Source: Luidia sarsii
Taxonomy: Eukaryota > Echinodermata > Asteroidea > Paxillosida > Luidiidae
Assembly: GCA_949987565.1 (NCBI GenBank)
Contig: OX465110.1
Coordinates: 5,305,476 to 5,369,475 of the forward strand
Length of the DNA stretch: 64,000 nucleotides
Direction: 5' to 3'
The position numbers and the translations under genes are program-made. The notes under the pieces were generated by a model. It was not told where the DNA came from. It was given only the letters and a program-made list of their open reading frames with translations, and did no database searches. This document shows positions 44,813-56,800 of the stretch, piece by piece (position 1 is the stretch's first letter; each line of letters begins with the position of its first letter).

Positions 44813-47800
44813 TTAAAAGTGCGTGGTCAGCCGATCCACATCCATCAAGTCGTCAGTAATCTACAGTACAAAACAAACAACCGATAACACATGACAGATG
44901 CGTTGTGATTTGCATCACGATGACCTCAGCGGCCGAAATGGCCAATCACCAAGCAAACAAAATACAGATTCAAAGCCTTCCATGTACCGGTAGCACCAGG
45001 GGTGGATTTCACAAAAGCCTTACGATGCATTGTAACTCAACTTACAGTGGATAACCCATCGTTTGTTGTGATATACCATATGGTTTCTGTGCATCGCTCG
45101 CCATCTTGCGATTGATCATACATTACGATGGGTTTGGTGAAATCGACTGCCGGCCATAAAAAAAAAAACCCAAAACGGCCACCCAAAGAGGTGGATCTGG
45201 TGGCCTGACTGTCCACAGGAGGATCGCATCAAAAGTGTTTGGTGGCCTGGCTGGCCGCAGAAGGATCATATCAAAGGTGTTTGGTGGCCTGACTGGCCGC
45301 AGGAGGATCGCATCAAAGGTGTATGGTGGCCTGGCTGGCCACAGAAGGATCATATCAAAGGTGTTTAGTGGCCTGGCTGGCCGCAGAAGGATTATATCAA
45401 AGGTGTTTGGTGGCCTGGCTGGCCACAGAAGGATCACATCAAAGGTGTATATCAAAGGTGTTTGGTGGCCTGACTGGCCGCAGGAGGATCACATCAAAAG
45501 TGTTTGGTGGCCTGGCTGGCCGCAGAAGGATCGCATCAAAGGTGTGGTGGCCTGGCTGGCCGCAGAAGGATCACATCGAAGGTTTACGTACCTGCTCCAC
45601 CGTGGTGCCTATTTTCTTGGACAGTTCGTTCTTCTCCACCACGCTCAGATAGGTGAACTTGTACAGGAGGTTGCCATCCAGGATATTGCGGTGCGGGTTG
45701 CTGAGAGAGCGCTGGTGAGAGACGATGAAGCTGTGGGGAGAGGGGGGGGGAGGGGGAAGAGAAAATAGACATGATGGTCGTGAATAAAAATAACGGGTAT
45801 TAATATACATGTAACATGTTTATTGGCCAAATAAAAATAATTATTAGTTTCTCATCTGAACTTTTTGAAAAAAGGAGGAATGAGGGCACACCTTAAGACG
45901 GGTAGTCTAAATTCCAGTCGTTTTTAAGTATGGTACGATACATCAATCAAAATTTAATAAATAATACACTATTCAAATCTGCCACATGACCTCGACCAGC
46001 TCGGTGGTCAAGTGGTTAAGATGTCTGCACTAGAAAGTAGGGAAGCTGGTAGGGAGAGATCAAAGGGAAGGCCCTTCCCTATGATCTCACCCTACCAGCT
46101 TTACTCTTTGTCCTTTGTTTCTCATACGTGTCCTATTCACTCTCTTCCCCCCTCCTTCGTGTACATGTATCTGTTTTGTCCTTGTCACTCTGCCTTTGAG
46201 AAAGGTCCTGCTAGGATCGAAACGTCAGGCCCACTAACATTTGCATTTTGGTAACTTTAGTCAGTAAGCAGTTTGCACCATTTTTGTATATCACTTCTAA
46301 GAGTGGGTAGGTTCTGCAAAATGACATCGGAGCAAGATGTTGTTGCCCGGTGCAGATAAAGGTGCGCCAATGGCGGCGTTCCGGTCCGAGTCGTTGGTGG
46401 TTACCTGTACGCCTTGGGATTCAGTCCGCCGATGTGCATGGTGCTGGTGGTCAGCGCGTTCTGTAACATGAGGAGTCGACGGTACGTCTTCTCTGCCATG
46501 GGCAGCAGCATTCCTAGGCTGCCATCCAGAGAGGCTGCCAGTGAAGGGGAAAGGATGACTCGATTTGAATGAGAATCTGGCGGTATACGAACCCCAGGTG
46601 AACATTCGGCAGCTGGGCATTATAAACCTGTATATTAAACTGTGAGGTGGTTGACCTCGCAGTTTTTTTTATGGGCCACCCCAGGTATTTGTCTTGAAAG
46701 CTCGCCAACTCAATGGTCGACTTGGTCCATGATGGTCCAATGGTCCATGATTGGTTGACTTCTCTGGTCCACCATTGGTTGACTACTGTTGTCCACCATT
46801 GGTTGACTACTCTGGTCCACCATTGGTTGACTACTCTGGTACACCATTGGTTGACTACTCTGGTCCACCATTGGTTGACTTCTCTGGTCCACCATTGGTT
46901 GACTACTGTTGTCCACCATTGGTTGACTACTGTTGTCCACCATTGGTTGACTACTGTTGTCCACCATTGGTTGACTACTCTGGTCCACCATTGGTTGACT
47001 ACTCTGGTCCACCATTGGTTGACTACTCTGGTCCACCATTGGTCGACTACTTTGGTCCACCATTGGTTGACTACTCTGGTCCACCATTGGTTGACAACTC
47101 TGGTCTACCATTGGTTGACTACTCTGGTCTACCATTGGTTGACTACTCTGGTCCACCATTGGTTGACAACTCTAGTCCCACCATTGGTTGACTACTCTGG
47201 TCTACCATTGGTTGACTACTCTGGTCCACCATTGGTTGACAACTCTAGTCCCACTATTGGTTGACTACTGTGGTCAACGATTGGTTGACTACTCTGGTCC
47301 ACCATTGGTTGACAACTCTAGTCCCACTATTGGTTGACTACTGTGGTCAACGATTGGTTGACTACTGTTGTCCACCATTGGTTGACAACTCTAATCACAC
47401 CATTATATGACCACTTAAGTCCATGATTGGTTGACTACTGTGGTCCACCATTGGTTAACTAGGTGGTCCACCATTGGTTGACTACTCTGGTCCACCATTG
47501 GTTGACTACTGTGGTCCACCATTGTATGACCAAGCAGAACTAATCATTAAGAGCATAGGGCAAACCCACAATGAATTACCTTAGTACATGTAATTTTATT
47601 GTGATGTCTGTGGTCTGTGGTCAGGCTGACTAAAACATGCATGCACTCAATATCTCCCCAATGCGTTAAAGAACCTCCCCCCAACAAGAAATATTTATCT
47701 GTGACTGACCATAGTAGACGACGTGTCTTCGTTCTGGAGGTCCAGTGACTGCTTTGCCGGTGGCCGGGTCGTTCAGCTTGCAGCGGACGCGCTCAAACGT

Positions 47801-50800
47801 GTTCACATGGCAACCGATGTTGATGTCTGCGCGACGCAGAAGTCTGGTGCCGCCACAGCTTTCCCGCGCTGGGTTTGAAAAAAAAAATTATGGACATCAA
47901 AAAGTGGGCTCATTATCCACAAGATAAGGCAAAGGAAGTTTATACAAGATGATTTTGAAAGATAATTGACCTTTGAACCGCCCCCTCTTAAAAAGTCATG
48001 GAAGCGTATATTCTTCCGGCATGTGGAATAAAAGTCAGAAGCAATTGACATCGCATTGCAATGTGGCTTGTAATCCTGTTTACACAAGGAAGACTTGTCT
48101 TGCTTAACCACTTCGCGCCGGGACCTCCGAATCCAGAGGTCAATTGGATTGCCTATGCAACGGGGCCCTCCGAATCCGGGCACCACTATTGTCCACATTC
48201 TAAACAAAGACTCTTTTCAGCTTACAACAAAGCAATACGAATCAGTACAAAGACCCTTTTTGACGCAAGTAATTGACAGCAGTAATTGTGCAATTGTGGG
48301 ACTTTTACTGTGGAGGATCGAGGGATACCCCGCTGCAGCTGAAAGCACACGGGGGACATTGTCTTTGCATGCCACACAGTCCAACGGTCGTCGGTCTGGC
48401 ATTGGAATTCCCCCCACATTCTTTACCGTAATCTGTACGCTCGTTTGTGGCCGACCAACTCGAAGATTTGACTGCCTGGAGTTGAGGCTGGAGTCTGCGG
48501 TCAGGGATTGTCAGCAGCGTACACGCACGCACACACACACGTCCGTTATGGTCCATTGACGATGCACAAAGGGCCCTTTTTCGAACGGATAATCTCTTGA
48601 CAAAAGCCACAACGACATCAGAATTGTGCCAGGTTTTACTCTCTTGTACCCATAGTATACTCTTATCGATTTATTTCACATAAATATATATTGTTCCGAT
48701 TGTTTTAGCGAGATTTGAAAATGATGCATTGTTAAAAACCCCCCGTATGGCGGTCATCGGCGCTGAAAACTCCCCCGGCGCGAAGTGGTTAAGCGGATTA
48801 GAAGCCATTGTCTTCATCTTATTGCTCTCAAAATACAAGTAGGTTTGTGTGGCATTGTTCGTCCGTGGTGAGTGCAGGGCACAATAGGGATGTGTGTTGA
48901 AATGGGAGCACCAAGATGGCAGCTACCGGCGTCGGAGCTGACTAGCTGTTGCAGAGACAGGTGGATCAACCGTGTGGGTCTGTTTATTTGTGCCTCTTAC
49001 CTCCTGGGTGATGGTGATAGAGGATCAGGTTCTTGTCAATGTCGGACACTGCAATGGAAGAAGAAGAGAGAATAGTCCATCAACCCCCCAAAAAAAAATA
49101 AAGGCTTGGGTTTGAATCCCACTAAAGCATCTTTGACCTGTCTTATTTATCAAAGAAATCTTCAGGATAGCTCAGGTGGTTAGAGCATGGTCTCTCTAAA
49201 AGGTCCCTCCGTACCACAAGGGTTTTCTATTTCAAGGCAGGGCGTTGATATGTCGTTGTACATTTGGCGGCTCAAAATGATTGATAAACAGGGCATCACT
49301 GGCAACACTTTCCCGTGTCCAGGTTTGGCTGACTATTTTAAGAACTCCCTCTCCCCCCCCCCCCCCCCCGAACGAGTGCAGTGAGGCTTTGTGCTCGTGA
49401 CATGGCAACGATGACTTATCTGCCCCGCCCCTCCCATTTTTGAGAGTGTTGCGGTACAGTCCACGCCAGAGTCCAAAGGTCCGGATTACTGGCTATCCGA
49501 CAGACTGCTCACAGCCAGGCCTTGCCCCAGTTTCTTTCCCCCTTTCCTTCAAGCAATTCTCAGATAAGACTTGAAGGTTTGTATGGTGGAAAAAAAACTA
49601 AGTGGAAGGTTTGCGGTGACACCATGTGTGGTATCTCTTCTCTTTCAAGAAGTGTGGCTCTGAAAAGAGCCGGTAACTCAACGTTTCGGGTAGTGTGTAC
49701 TCTGCCTGTCGTCAGGAGACTCTCAAGTAATTGTCATTCATTGACCGAGATGAGAATGGCCAACCTTCTTCAGCCAGCATTAGGTACTTTGACTTCCCAT
49801 AAATACCATTTTGCCATTTGTTTCTCTGAGATAATTCAGGATTTGAAATCCGGAAAAGTATAGGTCTTAAAAAAGAAAGAAAAAAAAGAAGATGTATCCA
49901 ACATAACTTGTACTTGCTTTTTCAAGAGGCACGCACATCTTTGTTTCTCGAGAAGGCAGGAATCATTTTTTGTTTTCTTTTGTAGAAATCAATCTAAATT
50001 AGATTTTCCCCAATGTTTGCTTTTGTTTAAAAGACAGATTGCTCATGACCTGAATCTTCAAAAACACTGCTACAAAGTTGAAAATAAAGACTCATTGTCC
50101 ATGTGCTTGGGGTTATGGTCCTTTTTTGTCCAAATTCCATTGTTAGGCCAAAAAAAAAATTCTGCTTCCTGTTACCAGACCGACCCTATTTCTAGCCTGC
50201 GACCCTAATTTTATTTATCGGAAAACAATGATGATAAAAAATCAATGAGTAATTTGATCGTTTTATTATTGACCACATGCAGATGGCTCCATATGATTGT
50301 ACAAAAAAATGTTGGCCCCCCAAAAATTCCTACCTACCCTATTTTGAAATGCCAGGTAATCGGAAGCAGAAATAGTTTTGTTTTGCCTTACTAGTCAAAC
50401 AGCCCCTTTAACTGGGTCTCAATGAATTTCTAGTGAGCCCAGAATGACTCATGGGTTTGTTTAAATGCAGGCATTTTTGCCATTTGTCAAACAGTTTCAA
50501 TCTTGTCAGTGGAGTTTGGCCAGTGTGTCAAAGTTCACCACTTGTTTGTGCACCAGAAGGCAGCTCTTCAATTCTCTAATTGGCCAGGTCAGTTCTTATC
50601 TCTATCTGCTCTCAAGCAAATGTCAGACTCACCAAGCCTTATCAGCACTAGCCCTTGGTCATTTATTTCTTAAATGCCCCACTTGCCTACTAGGGGCAGA
50701 TTTTTTTTTTGTCAAGGCAGTAAATGTTGAAAACAGCTTTGACATTTGTGGGCCACAATGGATGCTGTAGTAAGTCTTGGTTACTGTAATTCTTATGTCC

Positions 50801-53800
50801 AATGAGGCCACTGACTAACAAGTAGTTTGGTGGCCTGTCAGGCCACTGATCTCAAAGATTTATTGGCCAGTCATGATACTGACTTCACAGTTTTGGTGGC
50901 CAGTCAGGCCAATGGCTTTAGTTTTGATGGCCAGTCAGGCCACTGTCTTCACAGTTTTGGTGGCCCGTCAGGCTACTGACTCCATAGTTTTGGTGGCAAG
51001 TCAGGCCACTGACTTCACAGTTTTACTGGCCAGTTAGACTAGTGACTCCACAGTTGATCATACAAAATGAATATTGCTTTTTCTTCATTTTTTGTTACAA
51101 AGAAAAGCAAAACAAAAAGCTTGTTTGTGATTTTTTTTAAATGTTAGGTTTCTGTGTCGTGTGTATGAAAATTTATACTTCAATTTATATTCATATAAAG
51201 TTGGAAATATACACCATTTGGTATCTCCTCCAGTTAGCAGTCTTTATCGCAAAGGACAGCTTTCCAGCTGGCAACATTTCACAAGCATGACAAGGGTAAC
51301 GATAGCAGCATCATTGTTTTGCACTCCTTCTCAATTGTTAATTTTTAACTCATCATCAGCTTTTCCGATGAAAAGGCAAATGGTCATATACAATGATGTA
51401 GGGTGGGGGCCCATTACAATGTAAGTGCCCAGGCTGGTCGACCCTCGATAGTTATTGTAGCTTCTGGTTTAATTGCTAGATGGAGATACAAGGCATGGGG
51501 AGGCGGAGCCAAACTTGACGGATGGCGACCAGGATGAAAGATCGGAGACTGTTTGATCACGGCAGTGAGGAGGGATCGTTCGACTGATACGGCAGAAGAC
51601 AGAAGAAGAGGAGGAAGGGAGGAAGGGAGGTTAGTGTTGGGAAACCCTGGTAGTTTTTGGTAGCGTGTTGTCTCACCGGGACAACCGCTGATGTGCGCAG
51701 ACGACGAGCGTTGCTGAGAGAACCCCTCCAACATCGTTGTTGACTCTTTCTACTGGACTTCTAAGCAGCCTGCAGTTACTCGCGTGGATATTGGCCGAGT
51801 CTTATTTTCTTTTTTCTTTTTCCCTGCTTATTGAGATTAATGTTTTATATTTGACTATCAAGGTATCCGGGGGAAGAGGAGTAGGGAGCCTTTCCTTGGT
51901 TCCAGAGTTCAATCCTGGAGAATGACACATTCAGCCAATCAATTTTCTTTCGCTCTGTGAACGATGCGACCTCAGCGGAGGGAGCGATTGAGCACTTGAT
52001 TGCTGCTGCGGTTACTGTGCGGTTGTATGCTTGACGCTCAGCGCTTTTTTCGGTCCATCTGGGAACAGCTTGGGATTGGATGATTTCAGTTCGGGGGGGG
52101 GGGGGGCAAAAAGACGACTTGAAAAAAAAAAAAGAAGAGAGAGAAAACTCGCCAAGGAGGGTGTGAGAGGGAAAGGTGCCCAGGTGTGCAGAAAACTCTG
52201 GGGCTGCTAATGGCACGCAAGGTGATGGATGGGAGGGGAATGGGGCAATTGCTTTCATAGTGCCTTCGGGATACATGTAACTGGGTGGGTGCGGGGCACT
52301 TTCTGCTCCGCTAGCAAGAGGAAACTCAGGCTGGCATTGTCTAACATGCGAATGGAGTTTACACAGACCGACCCCTCCCCCTTCAGCATGTGGTAGCCAA
52401 TGAGAAAGTCACAGTGGCCACAATGACCGTCTAACGTTGAGAAATTTGAGAACAGATTTATTTTTGCCATGCAACGGAAGTATCGAGAGAGTCCCTACAA
52501 TAACGAGGACAGTCCGACATTGAGAAAGGACTAGTGACGGAAAGGACCCGTCCGGCTGCAGAAAAAAAAGATTCAGAGAGATCCCATTGTGCTCAAGATG
52601 GCCCTCGTGTGGACGGGGGCAGCGGGGGTCAATGACACTGAGGCCGGCGACCCCGACCCTGACCCCTCGGGGCCACGGGCGGGCAGCTGGGTGCCGCTGA
52701 TCATCGCCGGGGAGGCGTCGCTGGGCGTGGCCGGCAACGCCCTGGTCTGCTTCGTCATATTGCGGGTGCCGCACCTGCGCACGGCCACCAACTTTCTCCT
52801 GGTCAACCTGGCGGCAGCCGACATCCTGACCTGCCTGCAGGCCTTGCTCTTCTACCTCCTGGCCGACCCCCACTTCCCGCTGGTCAGTCACCGGCCGGCC
52901 GGCCCTCTCGGCCGGGAGCTCCTCTGCCGGCTGCTGGCCTCCGGCTGCCTCTACTGGCACTTCACCTACGCGGGGGCCTACGGGCTCTGTTTGGTGACGC
53001 TGGAGCGCTACGTGGCCATCGTGCACCCGCTCCGCTACGCCGGGTGCCTGACGGCGGGCCGGCTGGCCGCCCTGGCTGCCGCAGGCTGGGGCTCGGCGCT
53101 CCTCTTCGCCTCGCCCGTGGCCCTCACCATGGCCGCCGGCTCCGGCCCCGGTGCCGTCTGCACGGCTGCCAGAGGCCACTACTCGGTCCGGGGTCTGCTC
53201 GTGGCCATCCACGCCGTCTCCTTCCTGCTGGCCTACCTGATCCCGGTCGGCCTGATGGGCTGGGCGTACTACAGGATGCAAGGGGCGCTGAGGCAGCAGG
53301 CCAGCGGGCTGCGGGCCCAGGGCGCCGGGGGTGGGATAGTGGCCGCCGCCGCCCGGGAGACGGTGCTGGCCCGGCAGCGGGTGGTGGGCATGCTGACTCT
53401 GGTCCTCGGTGCCCTGGTGGTGCTCTGGACACCGGCCCACGTGGAGTCCCTGGTCTGCATGCACCCCTGGCAGACCGGCCCCGGATCAGACCCGGACCGC
53501 GACCGGCCGTGCGGCGCCGTTCCCCGCTACCTCTACCTCCGGGCCGCCTGCAACTTCCTCTTCTACCTCAACTCCGTGGTCAACCCGCTCATCTACGTCT
53601 TCAAGTACAGGCGGTTCCGGCTCGGACTCGCCGAGGCGCTCTGTGGGCCATGCCGTGTCCGTGCCCTCAGAGGCAAGAACAGAGTTGCCGTCACCGTCTG
53701 AGGGCCTCGGTCCCTCCGCGAGTCAAGCTCTGTTCCAAAACTCTCGTCGAATAGGCAAAAAAAAACACCTATGCACGAGTGCCCTGTGTATCCTCAACAG

Positions 53801-56800
53801 TGGAAGCGGGTCATAGTGACAGAGAATCCTTACTTCAAAGGCCCAATACAACATTGGGAAGATCAAGAAACATTGATGTCCACAGATTTCCTTCTAATTT
53901 ACACAGTTTGTAGATGGTCATGATAGAATCCTCATGTTGAAATCTTACGGTCTGGGATGCTGTACTTTACGAGAAATCTTCACTCAAACATCGACAAAGA
54001 GTTTATTACTCGCGAGTTCTAATCTATTTCTTACACTACAGAACAGTGCCTAAACCATGACATTTTTTTGTGTGTACTTTCTCAGATTAACCATTTGAGC
54101 TAAAACCTTCGCAGAATTGCTTTTTTGGAATGTTTTATGGTTTAACACACAAACTCTGGCAATCTTTTGACCTTTACCAATTGTTGTATAGGGCCTTTCA
54201 TCCCTCATACTGAAAATATGTTAAGATAGCTGTGTGAAAAACAGGGTGCGGGAGAGAGAATTGCTGGGTCATAGGTCGGGAACTTACCCAGGAAGGCAAG
54301 CTGGGAGTCGTCCACCATGAATTCACAGCTGTACACTTGCAGGGGTTTCGAGTCCTGTGCAGAGAAACGAATGGAACAGGGAGCATGAAAGTCCAAGAGG
54401 TTTCTTCATACCATTAACTGAATTTGGTGACTTTTCATGTCCGTCAAAAAATTCTCACTGTCCTCTTTGACAGCCTTTGTACTGATTCGTATTGCTTTGT
54501 TCTAAGCTGAAAAGAGTCTTTGTTTAGAATGTGGACAATAGTGGTGCCCGGAATCGGACGGCCCCGTCGCATAGTAAGCCAATGGAGCTCCGGATGCGGA
54601 GGTCCCGGCGTTAAGTGGTTAACTGCACAATTTCATTTATTTAAGCTTTAACTGGCATAGCCTTTAACTGCATATTTGTGAAAATGTTACTGTTGTTCTT
54701 ATGATTCATAATTCATTTTTTGCCAATGGAAGACAATTATCTGTTTTTTAATGCGGACAATAAAGAATTCTAATTTAATCTAAAAAAAAAAATATTAATG
54801 TAGGTTTTATTGCTTGAAATATCACTTGGTTGTGCCACTAGAACCACACATACATTTTGTGTACTCCCAAAAGAGAGAATTTTACATGGTGTCGCCACAA
54901 ACCTATAGCTCCTTTTTTACTTCGTGTTCACTTCCAATTTGAATACGATTGGAAATGTTCCGTGGAGGACTCACCCTGCTGACCAGCGCGATGGTGCGGT
55001 CCGCCTCTTGGTACTGCAGCAGGTAGATGCTCTTGGTCACGTCGGCCAGGAGGATGAAGTTCTTGACGCTGATGGCTCGGTGGATGTAGATCTGCGTGTC
55101 GATGAAGGCCAGGCCAAGGAGTTCGTTGTCCTTGAACGTCCACAGGTAGACCTGCCCAGGGACAGACAGCCAAAGATGGTCATCTTTCGTCGCCAGACTC
55201 ACAGGTCACGGCGTACAGGTTGGGTTTTAGATGTAACATGATGTTTGCGTCAAGGAGAATGCAATGCAATGCAACTTTGATGAGTCACAAGACAACTAAC
55301 AACGCACTGACATTATATGGGTAGCTTGCAACCTGGGGATATTCAGAGTGTGTAAAATAAGCCGTTCAAATCTAAAAAGGAAAAAAAATTATCGGCCCTG
55401 ATAATTCAATCCTAGCAAGGCGGGGAGTTTTTTGTCCCTTTGATGATATGCTTACCTTCTGGCCCACACATGTCAGGAGGTAGCCCATACAGTCACAGAT
55501 GCAGGATACTGGCCCCTTCTGTTCCTTGTCATACAACACCTGCAGGGGAACAAATTACCCAAATGACAGAAAAAAAATGACAAACGAAAGAGACAGAAAC
55601 AACTAAAAGCAAAGAGAGACTGAGAGACAGAGAGATTGAGAGACAGAGAGACAGATAGACAGAGAGACTGAGAGACTGAGAGAAAGAGAGACAGAGAGAC
55701 AAAGAGAGTGAGAGACAGAGAGACAGAGAGACTGAGAGACACAGAGACAGAGAGACAGAGAGACTGAGAGACAGAGAGACTGAGAGACAGAGACCGAGAC
55801 AGAGAGACTGAGAGACTGAGACAGAGAGACTGAGATTTGATTTTGATTTTGCAAAGAAAAACTTTATTTACAAATGAGAGAGAAGGAATAAGACTGAGAG
55901 ACTGAGAGACAGATACACACAGAGAGACAGTAAGAGTCAGCAACAGACAATCAAGGCCGACAGACAGACAAATGACAGACAAGCAACCAACCAGCTAACT
56001 AATCAACCGACCGACAAATGGTTCTTTGGAAGATCGATAGCAATGGTGGGGAGTATTTCTACACATTGTTGTTGAGGACCAATTGATACATATATTCATT
56101 TCAAAGATACTGGGAGGAGCAGGCACCTTGATCTTGTTCTTGGTGAGGGGCTGTCCAGGCTCAGGAACAACCTCGATCACGTCGTAAATGAAAACCTGCC
56201 GTAAGAAATAACAACATTCAAAACCAGTCAAAACCAATCCAAAATTTAGGCCCAGTAAAAAAAATATTATTCGTTTCACTTCTAAACCTCTTGAAAAAAG
56301 GAGGATGCTGGTCCTTTTTTGGGCCTTTTCGAAAACAATTTCTCCCCAAAAGACAGGTAGTCTTATTTCCACTCATTTTCAAGTATGGCACGATATGTAG
56401 GCTGTGCATGTGCGAGGTTCATCAGCTGAAAACAACAAAAATGTGTCTTTTATCATTTTATATAATTATAAAAACAAAACAAAACTAGAGATTTATGTCT
56501 GTTGGCAAACAGAACATAACGCTTTTCCGCATCTGGTTCTCGTAAAAAAAAAAAAAAATGAAAACAAAATTGACACCAACGGGATTTAAACCCGTATCCT
56601 CCATTCCTAACCCAAAACGCACATGCATATTTTGTGCACAAAGTCTATGGCACTTCATTATATTTTTCAAAAAATCATAATAATTCTGAACAATGTTCAA
56701 TTACTTCCAAACTCAGGATTTAAAAACCCTGTGCTTTGTCTATGGGATTTTTCTGATAGGAAAAAAAAAAAAATCTTAACAAAAACAATAGCTTTTTCGC

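Noticed and set aside
46710..47264. Overlapping ORFs on both strands reading VHHWLTTL or QPMVDQSS
   Set aside because: The 24-bp period keeps several frames open on both strands; not a gene.
52409..53464. 351-aa minus-strand ORF opposite the GPCR
   Set aside because: Shadow frame of the GC-rich receptor exon; low complexity and no family match.
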